From the NCBI RefSeq assembly GCF_000237925.1, contig NC_031498.1, positions 14,423,906-14,487,905 on the forward strand: a stretch of DNA of 64,000 nt, read 5' to 3'. Made by a program: the position numbers and the translations under genes. The first letter of the stretch is position 1, and every line of letters starts with the position of its first letter. The notes beneath the pieces are model-generated. The model did no database searches and was not told the DNA's origin. It saw only the letters and a list, made by a program, of their open reading frames with translations. Source of the stretch: Schistosoma mansoni. Taxonomy: Eukaryota; Platyhelminthes; Trematoda; Strigeidida; Schistosomatidae. Positions 1 through 10,917 of the stretch are shown here, piece after piece.

Positions 1-227
1 TAAATTTCTTTTATACAAAAAGACTGAAAATGACAATTCATTGTGTTTATTTTCATTTTTCAATGTGAATATTATGTGAGATGAAAATGTAATCACAATT
101 GATTTATCATTGGGTGGTGATCAATGTCATGCGTGTCAAGTCCTTCTTAGTGCTGATCGAATGCTATCGACCAAGTTGCAATGTGACCACTAGTCTAGGT
201 GGCTCGACACTGTGTGCACTATGTTGA

Positions 228-415
228 GATAAGATGGTGGTTGGAGGTGGTCAACAAGAAACCCTGGACCTGGGTTTCGTGCTACTTGGCACTCGTCAGT
301 AAGGTGTACCTATAATCTTGAGGGAACTGGTGCTCTCTAACAGATTCGATCCCATGTCACTCAGCTTCACAATCAGAGACGTTACCACTGAGCCGTCCGG
401 GCCGCGACCGATGAA
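228..415 (-). repeat. tRNA-derived SINE-like repeat, third family
   Basis: Read on the minus strand, the unit starts near 415 with an A-box-like stretch (GGCTCAGTGGTAACG, about 381-396) and has a B-box-like GGGATCGAATCTG near 341-354. This is the layout of an RNA polymerase III promoter in a tRNA-derived SINE. The 3' part at 228-300 occurs again at 58887-58959, where it is a small insertion with target-site duplications. It encodes nothing. That it is a SINE is inferred from the boxes and the second copy; the exact ends are not certain. Confidence 0.5.
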
Positions 416-420
416 AATGT

Positions 421-1255
421 ATTCATCACTTTAGAGAAAGACCTCAAGAACGGCATTCGAATCACTATAAGCAAAATCGACGACCTATTGTTTATGTAAC
501 TAGGGTATTACTTTGGTTAGCTTTGTCATAAACAATTATTATTTTATCGTTTTGTAAAGAAAGTAAAACCGTCAATTTTTCTTTCGAAATATTTTCCCAA
601 ATACGCTTTTATTTTTTCGAAATATGAGGCGTCTTCGATATACGAAATGAGGCTCTTTTTTCATATAACTGTTTGAGTTGCAGTACGACTTAAAATTCTA
701 TGGCTTTAATTCGGTTATTTATTGATTATCTGAATAAATGACTTACACTAAGCTCCAAAATGCCAAAAAATTAATTTTTACTCAATGACAAATTATGAAC
801 ATAAAATTTGATTATTATAAATAAGAGTACGTGTGAAAGTAATATTCACAGTTCTCCATGGTAACTTCGAAAAAATACGATTTGACCGTAATGTTTAGTG
901 AACTGTATGGGAAGAAAGAGGATCGAATAACTGATATGCTAGGTTTGACAGGAATATCCTAGTGGCTATAGCCTCAGTTTTATTGTTGAAACGAATTAGT
1001 ATAGACTCTAAAAGCTTGATCGTTACTTTGCATATGGTGCTAAATGATAAACTTATTTATTTTATGTTGCAAGATCACTAAAGCCAATACTGAACCTTTC
1101 AATGAATTACTTTAGATTAGACGCATGAAGATATACAGTCAAAATATGAAGGGTTCAGATGTTATACCAAACAAAATATTGAGGTGACTGCATGCATAAA
1201 CCTGACCAACTATGAAAACACTAAATTCTACACGAAACTCCTTCTGATTTATAGT
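421..1255. other. AT-rich non-coding DNA
   Basis: No exon-like open frame with splice sites and no recognisable repeat was seen here. Confidence 0.5.
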
Positions 1256-1618
1256 CATATACTCACTAGTGACTGACTTCAAGAGATGTTTCCTGGAGTT
1301 CTAGTGGGAAGCAGTGACCAGTGGAGTTCAACCAAGTCTGTTGTAGAGATATCAACTCACTGAAGACAATTGGTGAACGGTTGCTCAAACATCGTGGATT
1401 TGTTGAAGTTAGACATTAACACCGTTGGATGACGGCTAAGTGGTCTATCGGTTAAGTGCTCTGGCGCGAGACTGGTAGGTCCTGGGTTCGAATCTCGTGA
1501 GTGCGGGATCGTGGATGAGCACTGCTGAGGAGTCCCATAATGGGACGAAACGGTCGTTCAGTGCTTCCAGGTTTTCGATGGTGGTCTAGCTTCAATTGAC
1601 TCATGATTTCAACTATGC
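1256..1618 (+). repeat. SINE-B copy 1 (tRNA-derived, hammerhead-bearing)
   Basis: About 360 bp. An A-box-like GGCTAAGTGGTC (near 1435) and a B-box GGTTCGAATCT (near 1486) resemble a tRNA-derived RNA polymerase III promoter. They are followed by a hammerhead motif at 1516-1566 and a tail ending near TGATTTCAACTATG. The same unit lies inverted at 2340-2706 with only about two differences by eye. The family differs in sequence from the Smalpha-type units at 10.5 and 44.4 kb but has the same order of parts. I call it SINE-B here only as a label. Whether it already has a name could not be checked. Confidence 0.75.
1516..1566 (+). ncRNA. Hammerhead ribozyme motif, apparently intact
   Basis: The core is CTGAGGA (1525-1531), then a stem II hairpin GTCCCATAATGGGAC (1532-1546), then GAAA (1547-1550), then a very short stem III (ACG...CGT) ending in GTT before CAGTGCT. 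Stem I is formed by AGCACTG before the core and CAGTGCT after the expected cleavage site. All conserved core positions of a type I hammerhead (CUGANGA, GAAA, NUH) are present. Activity is inferred, not shown. Confidence 0.7.
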
Positions 1619-2339
1619 AAATATTATTCAACAAAACTATGGGAAGTTTTATACTGCCCCATCTAAAACAATTTAGAATATCACCAAAATATTCATTATT
1701 TTCTGCCAAATGTTCCAAGTTATTTAATTGTAGCAGTCAGTACTCCATTTCCTTTTCATTTCCATTCACATCCATAAATAAAGTCAATCGGTAATATGCT
1801 ATTTCAGAAAAAAACAATTTCTTTATATCATGATCAACTGAATTTCAGAGCTGTTCAATTACTGTCGTTTTGAAATCCTTTATGTAAACTTTAGGAACTC
1901 TTGAAACGAATTACATATATGTAAGTTATGATTATATGAATAAACTTGATGGTTGTAATATAGAACAATTTTCTGGAAAGTTATACACTTCTTAATGTAA
2001 GGACGGTTTCTTTTCAATTCTAACAAAAGTTTCTATGTTTTTAACATTGTAAAATGTAACTAATTGTAATGATTCATAAATTTAAACAGGTCAATAGGCG
2101 TTAACATACACCTTGATTACTGTAACCGTTTAACGTCACTTACTATGCTATTACAAAGTGATCAATATTATGTCAAGTGTTTGTAAAATCACATGACTAG
2201 GTTTGTATGTAAGGTGTCCTTATTAACACTAAAAATATTATTATCGCCTGATATTATTTTTAATCACCTTATATGCATGTTTAGTAATATTTCAACTGAC
2301 TTTTAACTTATCTCGATAACTAACAAATTATTATTTTCA

Positions 2340-2706
2340 CGGTTGAAATCATGAGTCAATTGAAGCTAGACCACCATCGAAAACCTGGAAGCACTGAACG
2401 ACCGTTTCGTCCCATTATGGGACTCCTCAGCAGTGCTCATCCACGATCCCGCACTCACGAGATTCGAACCCAGGACCTACCAGTCTCGCGCCAGAGCACT
2501 TAACCGATAGACCACTTAGCCGTCATCCAACGGTGTTAATGTCTAACTTCAACAAATCCACGATGTTTGAGCAACCGTTCACCAATTGTCTTCAGTGAGT
2601 TGACATCTCTACAACAGACTTGGTTGAACTCCACTGGTCACTGCTTCCCACTAGAACTCCAGGAAACATCTCTTGAAGTCAGTCACTAGTGAGCATATGA
2701 TTATAG
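2340..2706 (-). repeat. SINE-B copy 2, inverted near-duplicate of copy 1
   Basis: This is the reverse complement of 1256-1618. By eye it differs only at about two positions (ATATCAAC versus ATGTCAAC in the 5' part, and one base close to the 5' end). The A-box, B-box and hammerhead are all retained. It is separated from copy 1 by about 720 bp of AT-rich DNA that shows no gene. Confidence 0.75.
2390..2438 (-). ncRNA. Hammerhead ribozyme motif, apparently intact
   Basis: It has the same core, stem II hairpin, GAAA and stem I pairing (AGCACTG with CAGTGCT) as the motif at 1516-1566, on the opposite strand. The expected cleavage triplet is GTT. Confidence 0.7.
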
Positions 2707-5700
2707 ATCAGAGAGACGGAATAATATAAATTCTTTTTTGAGTGTCATAAACACTAATTGTTATACAGCTTCACTATCGCAAAACATGTAAATTCTCAAA
2801 ACTGCAACTTTAAGAACATACTTAAGATTGAATATTTAATAAACCATAAGATTAAGTTATTTCTTGGTTAATTCTAAAACTGTACATTCTGATTAAACAT
2901 TAATATCTTTTTACATTACAAACTATAGATGTAATAAATAATGCATAATAGGTGTTTGAAAATGGTATTGGAAGGACTGATTCCAAATGAAATACCTTTC
3001 TTACTCAATGAAGGTGTGCCTGAAATATATTTATTGATCTTATTTTAAAAGACCAGAGCTGGTGAATAATTCCAAGAGTCCATAGAATTTTTATGAGTAC
3101 GGTTTATTTAAACATTTGTTTTTACCGTCCTTATACTTACTTACTTACATTTACTTCGATATATATCTTGTGTTCAGCTCATTCGTTTTTTCAGTTGAAT
3201 CTAATTGAGTGAAGTGAATTGGTTGAAGTGAATGGATAAAAATGAACACAGTAACAGGCAAAACAATATAAAACGGCAAATAATAGGGAAAAAAGTAAAA
3301 TAGTCATCACAAGTAAATAGTAAGTTAACATGGGTTTTATGGTTCATAACTAAGCAGGAGTGGAGATTCAATGAAAATTAGCACAGCAACTTTGCCATTT
3401 AACCAGCTCGAAAAACGATTACTAAAAGAAGGGAATTCTTTGATCTAAAGACTATCGCTTTATCGTTTTATGGTAGCAAAGCTTACATTGAAAGCGTCTT
3501 TTGGATAACGATGTGCGAATAAACACGCTTATAATTTCTGAATACAGCAAGATTGGATAACGTTAGAACACAAAACTCATTACTTATTACTTGGTAGAAG
3601 TCCTTGGATCTACGATTCATCCTAGTCGGCTTTCGTCAATGAGATGTTTCTGTGACCTAGAAAAAGTTTATGTGCATCTTTAGAATCTGGATGATATTAC
3701 TCTATGTTCAAGACGAATATGTTACCACTAGGCCCACATTGTTTGATTGACCAGAGATGACAATTTCATCAAAATTGAAGAAATATTTTGCTGACAAGTG
3801 CCAACAAGTTTGTGCTTCAACATTCCCTTGTTTTTCATAGTTTTTCAGTTAACATCAGTTCATGCTTAAACATAATTCAACATAAAATGACCTCAACTCC
3901 TGTCATGCGAAAGTTATTTGTTTCAAGCATATTGAAATTTAAAGCATAAAAGTTCATTTTCTAAATAGTCGGCGGTAAACGAATAAAACATTAACATTTA
4001 CAATATTCCCAGAGCTCATTTAAAATACGAGTTAGTCTCCTAAAATACTAAACAAACAAAAATTATTATTTTCATATATAAAATAGACTAATGAAGAAAT
4101 GCTCTAGAAAAGAAAAAAAATTAAAAATGTAAGGTAATTTGACATGAAAAGTTGTAAACAAAGGACACATTCAAAATAGTTTTAACACGAAAGACTAAAT
4201 TATTGCTAACCCACATCAAATACAGGATCAATGAAAATCATTTTACAATATATTTCTTCCTAGTTTAGATCAATTCATGAAATGCACACCATTACCCTCT
4301 ACAGGACCAGTTTCAGGGTTTTCATATCTCTTGAGGAGGAGAATACATTGAGCTACCGAAATCCCAGTGAGAAGTTACTTTTGATTTAGTGACACAAACC
4401 AGCGAATAGATAGGATTCACACTAGTAAGGGAAAAGCGCACATCAATAAGGGTGAACATTTATAGCGGTGACCAGCGAAAGGACGGCCATAAAATGTGGC
4501 TCATATTAATAAATGTGAGCATCGAATGGAGGAATGAAATTTTTGCTTCATAGATAATAGTGAAGTATGGAAGGTTATTTCAGTGGCTCTTTTCAGTTGA
4601 CACCTATTCCACACTCTGAAATAATTCCCTTTGAACACAAAATTTGACAATTATACTCATATTTGGGGCAGTTATTTGATGTGCGATTTCATTTGTTTAC
4701 TTGATTTTTTATTGATAAACATACAATTCATTCAAATTGTGAATTTTATTTTTCACGCAAACATACATGGATATGCACAAAAATATCTCATTTAGATAAG
4801 AAACAATCATCTGAATACTTCCATACATGCATTTCAGAACAAAAGTTACTATGTTTCAAAGATAGACCATATAGTGCGATTTTGATATTTTCATACTATG
4901 GGAATATCGTTTTTCCGGTAAATCCTAATTTTTTTATTACAGCAGTTAATTAATACCGACAATTGATATATTATAATCTATCATCATTGTTCTGATCCTT
5001 ATAAAATGTTAATAGTTAACAACGAATAGCTTTCCAAACTATTAATGAAAATCTAGATATTAGGTCAAACATGTGATTTAAATGGTCTATGCTGTCAAAT
5101 GATTCCCATTTACTGACAGGTATTAGTTAATTGTTTAAAATAAATAGGTTTTAAATATTATACGAAAATGATGCTTAATAGTACGTGAAGACACAGTATC
5201 TGAACCTTATTATTGCAGCACCTCAGTAAATATAACGCAGATCAACTAGATTATCAGCTTCGATATTCGAAATAAATGAATGAAATATGATTTGGGTAGT
5301 AAGAAGAACAAATTGTTACTTAATTTGGAAAATCACTGTATTTGTCGAAAGTCGATTCTTTATTGAGCGTTTGAAGAACTACATTTATGATTGACCGAAG
5401 AAGCAAAGAGACAGACGATAAACTGAACAAATTTCAAGCTTTTAAAAATTTTATCTCTTCATTCTATACTCGCCTTTATTAGTATGTGCTCTTTTAATAA
5501 TCTCACGTTAGCTTGAGCCCTTATAAATGAGTACCTAAAGATGGCCACCCATAAAATGTATTTGATAATGGTAGCTCTAGGTGGCTAATTAATGAGATTT
5601 AGATATATGAACCAGTGAATTCCTATTATGTAATATTATCACTGCCGTAAGACCTAGACATGCTTGGTATAACTCGTTATGAGGATCTTGAATTCATGCT

Positions 5701-6967
5701 GTTGGATAATTCAGAACTACAACAAAAATTTAATCCAGTGTTCAGCACTTTTATTCGTTTTTCAACTTACATAAGTTCATGATTCAAATAATCTGGACAA
5801 AAATACTTTTTCGTTCATACACATATCATTATACTTTTAATATAGATGTGTTGTTTTTACTTCTCTTCCGTAAATTTGTCTATTTTTTATTCATAGTTGT
5901 TTTAAACCATGTCATTTTCTTCTAATATTAGAAGATAAAGAAAATACCTTTTAAGCAGTTCAAATAAATTTCATACTAAATGCAGAAAATCACAACATCT
6001 CAGGATTACCAAAGTAAAAATCAAACTGCTTTATTTTCAAAATCATGTAGATAAATCGCTTGACCATTTAAAAACCCCGCTTTTATTGTCATCACTTTCG
6101 TACATAAAGTTCTGAACGTATGTTACTTGATCATCATTACATTGCATACGATTTGACTTCGTTATAAACATTTTTTTATGTGGATCTATCATATCCAAGT
6201 ACATTTTTATGTGACCACAAAATGAAACACTGAATTACATTTTAATATCTGTAATCCATAAGTAGACTATTTATGTACCAAACGATGAGTCAAATTAGTC
6301 TGATTTTTAAACTATCTTGCGATGAACACCACTACTGTCAGAAATGATGAAGAAAGTTTATATTTCACGCAGATACTTTCAGTGTTATTACATTCTCTTT
6401 AGAATGATAATATACATTAACCAGAATTGTTCTCTCTCTCTCACTCAAAAAAAACAAAAACAATTTAAGTTCATCACCTGATTTTCAAAGAAATGAAATT
6501 GAATGTTTATAAGAAGTAATTTGAGTTGAAATATATTCATTGAAGGTTCAACATTTGAAATGTAGGATAAGAATGCACTACTGAAATAAAATATTCTGTA
6601 TGTTATTTTGTTATTAATAGGTACATGCAGACGAAATCCATGTATTTGCCTAACAACTAAGACCTTTACGAATCTAAATAGTTGCCTTTCGAGATTTTTA
6701 TACTAAATGAAAAAGCCATAGTCAAAATCATCACTACTAATTACCAGAATATTTATGTGATAAATAAATAAATTTAATAAATTTTTCATTATCAACAAAA
6801 TAGATTCATACATCTACACATCATATCTACTTTTCATACATCTCGTCATGCATAATTATTTAATTCTGTTGCATTTCAGTTAACTCAAGGATAACACGTA
6901 TTGTAAATGGTTTTGAAATGATATACCCTAAAGTTTTCAGAAATAGGAGAACTACTGCAAGTTTGAC
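2707..6967. other. AT-rich non-coding DNA with one moderately GC-richer patch
   Basis: No coding exon was recognised. The stretch at about 4290-4620 is less AT-rich than its surroundings and looks like an old dispersed repeat, but I could not assign it. A short CT microsatellite lies near 6431-6445. Confidence 0.4.
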
Positions 6968-8935
6968 TTCATTATATTACTTATTCCTGCTACCCATTGT
7001 AGGGCAATAGACCGCCTACCAGGATTCGCCAACCAACTCTATCTTGGACCCTCCCTTTCCAGTTGTTTTCGATTGCTATTCATTCTTTTCATGTCTGCCT
7101 TCAATTCCAGACGCAACGTGTTCTTTGGTCCTCCTCTTTTCCGTTTCCCTTCAGGGTACCGAATTAGGGCTTGCTTCGTGGTGCAGTTCGGTGATATCCG
7201 TGACGTATGTCCTACCTACTTCCAACGTCTTTTTCTAACTTCCTCTTCAGCTGGAAGTTGATTTGTTCCCTTGCACAGTAGGCTGTTAGTGATGGTGTCT
7301 GTCTGTAGTACCTTGTGTAGACCATTGTACCTTTTTGATGATTGTTGTGGTAGTCCCACAATTTTCAGCTCCATACTATAGAACTGTCTTGACGTTATTA
7401 CTGAAGATTCTCACTTTGATATTGGTTGACAGTTGTTTTGAGTCCAATATATTATTCAGCTGTGGGAATAGTGTTCTTACTTTGCCAACCCTTACCTACA
7501 ATCTGCATCGGATCCTCCGTGTTCATCGATGATGTTGTCCAGGTACCTGAAAGATTCCACATCTTTCAGAACTTCTCCACTAAGTGTGATTGGGTTAATG
7601 TTCCCTGTGTTGTATTTGAAGACCTTTCTTTTTCCTTTGTGTATGTTGAGGCCTATTGATACAGAGTCTGCTGCTACATATGTTGTTTTCGTCTGTATTT
7701 CCTCGTGTGTATGAGATAGGAGGGCTAGGTCATCTGAGAATTCCAAATCGTCTAGCTGAATCCAACCTGTCCATTGTATTCCGAGTTTTCCGTCAGACGT
7801 CGAGGTCTTTATAATGCGGTCAACTACCAGAAGAAAGAGGAAGGGGGAGAGTAGACAGCCTTGCCTGGCTCCGATCCTCACATGGAACGCGTCTGTCAGC
7901 TTTCCCCCACGCACCACCTCGCAGTGTAGTCCGTCGTTTGAAATCCAGATGATGTTGATGATTTTCTCAGGAACACCATAATGTCGAAGAAGTTTCCATA
8001 ATGTTCTTCAATACACATTGTCAAATTCTTTCTTTTAATCGAGGAAGTTGAGGTATAGTGGCTAATTCCATTCAGTTGATTGCTCAACGATGATCCATAG
8101 TGTAGCGAGTTTGTTTGTACACAACCGATCCTGAAGATGTCTAGTTTGGTGGTCAAAAAGGTTGGGGTTTATTGAAACTTTTATTCCGTTCAACAACACT
8201 CTGTTGAATAAATTTGCTGATGCTGACAAAAGTGTGATGCCTCTGTAGTTCTCACAGTTGCTCAGATCTCCTTTCTTTGGCATCTTGATGAAGTGTCCCT
8301 CTTTCCAGTCTGTCAGCACATGTTTTTCCTCTCAAATCTATATGAATAGAACATGCAGCATGTTCGCAGTTATTTTTATGTCTGACTTGAGTGTGTCAGA
8401 TGGTATATTGTTTACTCCTGCTGCTTTCCCGCTCCTGATTTGTTCGATAGTTGGTGGGGTGACAGATATAGGAAGGTCTGTAGGTGCTGATTCGATGTCT
8501 TGTGGTTTCAGAGGGGACTAGCCTATTCAAGAGTTCTTCGAAGTATTCTGCCCACCTGTTCCTCCGTTCTTGAATCTCAGTGATTAGTTGCTTTCTTTGT
8601 CCTTGACTGGTCACTCTGGTTTACCATATTTCCCTGCTAGTTTCTTCGTTATGTCATATAGTCGTCGCATATCTCTTTCTCTTGCAGCTTTTTCTACAGT
8701 CGTTGCTAGTTCTCCCATCTATTTCTGCTTGTCGGCTTTAATGCTCTTCTTCACTTGCTTGTTTGCTTCTGTGTACTCAGCTTGTGCCTTGACTTTATCT
8801 GCTCATGTTCGGTTGTTGTTAATTGCTGTCTTCTTGTTTTTCCTGTCTTGAATCTTGTCCAGGGTTTCCATAGAGATCCATTCCTTATGATGATGCTTGT
8901 TGCGGAAAAGCACCTCCTCAGAGAAGTTGACGTTA
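6968..8935 (-). mobile_element. RTE/SR2-like non-LTR retrotransposon, degenerate, 5'-truncated
   Basis: On the minus strand the frames give, in order: a basic linker, the start of reverse transcriptase (KKGDLSNCENYRGITLL, about 8270-8220), the central block ending in RQGCLLSPFLFLLVVD (about 7890-7840), the catalytic block, and a C-terminal block ending in [12 protein letters not shown] near 7000. The frames are broken by several stops and shifts. The catalytic F/Y-A-D-D box reads FSDD, so the polymerase would be inactive even if repaired. Endonuclease sequence is absent, which means 5' truncation. The same family left 3' fragments at 19.3, 53.4 and 62.1 kb. The SR2/RTE assignment rests on remembered family features; the non-LTR reverse-transcriptase call itself is secure. 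Confidence 0.85.
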
Positions 8936-10516
8936 AAACTGAAAATTTTAGACTTGGTTGATTGAAATAGAAATCAAACCGTGAAATGTAACTAAAATGG
9001 AAGAAAGTTGACTGAATTTAATAGGTGTAAATAGTTTACATTCGATTTAAACCATTTTTAAAGGTTTTTAGGGACAAAAGAATGTTAGTTGTCTTTAAAG
9101 GACAATGTAAAGAATAAATTTGCACCATCAGCTTTTAGAATGTGGGATGTACTTACTCAAAACACAAAATACGAAAGTTTTTTTGAGCAATTATTCTTAT
9201 AAACTCTGTCTACTAGGGGACTTATGAAACGATGGTATTAATTATCAGGGTAATTTATTTTGTTTTTTTTCAGTCAGTCAAAAATGCACAACATAGAATC
9301 TGGAACATGTTTACATAGGTGCAAGTTGCTATACTTCATTAATAATGTGAAATGACAATTTCAAGGTGAATCCCAGAGTAGTAGAGGCAGTCATAATATT
9401 GTTGGCAATAGAAAAAATTATTCATTAACGATACGGTTCGCGAAGAAAATATCAATTATTGTAGTATAGAAAAATTTATAAGGCATTTATAAACTTTAGA
9501 TCTAGTGGAAGAAGAATGAATTCACTTAAGCCACTATGAACAAGTTTGAGCTATGTCATTCAAAGTCTCAAACCATTAGTTACGGTAATATGGCTGACTC
9601 TAATTAAACCGTCTACATTCACCGTTTCCCTGTCCAATAGTCAGTTTCTTCATGGACTGATGCTATGTCTTGATTTTGTTACATCTGTCTATATTCTAAT
9701 GTATTCTTACACCAGTCATTATCTCATGTCGAGGTAGATGGTGGATAGACATACCTAATACGCGTCCTAACCACCTCAGTCAGTAGAAATAGGCAGTCTG
9801 CACTGTTCCATTTTAGACATCATCAGTAAAAAATAATAGTGTCATAATACAGGATCAGATCACTTAGTATTACTCACTCATCTTGATGGTACGTTTACGA
9901 AGTAAAAGTCATTGAAGTTTTTCATGATAAGGTGAATGTTGTTGAGCTAAGGGACGTAATGCCTAAACCTATTCATCTTTCATCCCAAGGTTCATCTCAA
10001 GGTTTGTAACCTGTAAGTAGACAGGCATAAAAAGACTTCATCCCAATAATTATTGTCATAATAATACTTGAAACAAAATATATCTTTTCACTCCTGAATA
10101 AAACACTATTATCTTAAAATAAGCATTTGGTTAAAAGAAGCCTCACTATGATGTATTAATTCCAACCTGTCATTTTCGCTAAATGGAATATTCTAAATTT
10201 ATATTCATCAAATTTTATAACACATTTTCCATATGATTCATTACTTAAAACTAAGCATTTGTACGTGTTTTCTTTTTAAAGAAACATTTATTTATTTACC
10301 TTTATTGATCACTTTGAATTATGTAAAAGATGCCAAAAAATAAACCAGAGTCTTTCAGTCATATGATCATTAAAGAGTTGTTGTCTCTTTCACTGATATA
10401 TTCTTTCAATGTCAATAAAAAAGAAAAAAAAATTGATTGATGTAAAAACTATGTACATTCATCATTAATAGTTTATCATGAAAAATAATTGTAATTAAAA
10501 TGAAAATATTGTAAGC
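8936..10516. other. AT-rich non-coding DNA
   Basis: No gene, splice-bounded open frame or clear repeat was recognised. Confidence 0.4.
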
Positions 10517-10917
10517 AAAGATGGATAGTGGCTGGCAGTGGAACCCGGTACCTTTCGCTTCAAACGCCACTCGGCTACTGATTCCTGATAGTCACTTGTC
10601 TGTGCAATAGGGTGAAGTTTAAATTCATTTAGTAACGCGATGGCGTTTGAAGAGAAAGGTACTGGGTTTGAGTCCCAGAGTGAACATCAACCCTGAGATG
10701 CAAATACATCCAGCTGACGAGTCCCAAATAGGACGAAACGCACGTCAAACTGGATTCCACTGCTAGCCACTATCCATCTTTGCTTACCATGCTTGTGAAA
10801 TAAGGCAATATCGAGGCAATACGCACAGTATGCACATATGCCAATAAGAGACTGACCAGTTGCAGTCCTAAACATCAATGGAAAGATTCAAACAAGTAAT
10901 ACTAAGTGAATTTAAAG
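10517..10917 (+). repeat. Smalpha-like SINE, head-to-head with an inverted piece
   Basis: The unit has a B-box-like GGTTTGAGTCCC near 10666, a hammerhead region at 10705-10765, and a 3' region with CCATCTTTGCTTAC. The left part (10517-10640) is the same family in inverse orientation, so the two halves can fold on each other. The layout matches the SINE-like Smalpha family of Schistosoma mansoni, known to carry pol III boxes and a hammerhead ribozyme. A related unit is at 44378-44790, a partial at 43365-43530, and a remnant at 11930-12000. Confidence 0.75.
10705..10765 (+). ncRNA. Smalpha-type hammerhead ribozyme motif with a 3-nt insertion
   Basis: The core is CTGACGA (10714-10720), stem II is GTCCCAAATAGGAC (10721-10734), and GAAA is at 10735-10738. 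Stem I is ATCCAG (10708-10713) with CTGGAT (10750-10755). The cleavage triplet GTC is at 10744-10746. Three adenines (10747-10749) sit between GTC and the 3' strand of stem I, where the family normally has none, and stem III carries one mismatch. The core is intact, but the geometry at the cleavage site may be spoiled. Confidence 0.7.

Noticed and set aside
1435-1500. tRNA gene suggested by A- and B-box-like sequences
   Set aside because: The same sequence is repeated across the window within SINE-like units and does not fold into a full tRNA by eye.
7044-8851. Several plus-strand open frames at 7.0-8.9 kb
   Set aside because: They are antisense shadows of the minus-strand reverse-transcriptase relic.
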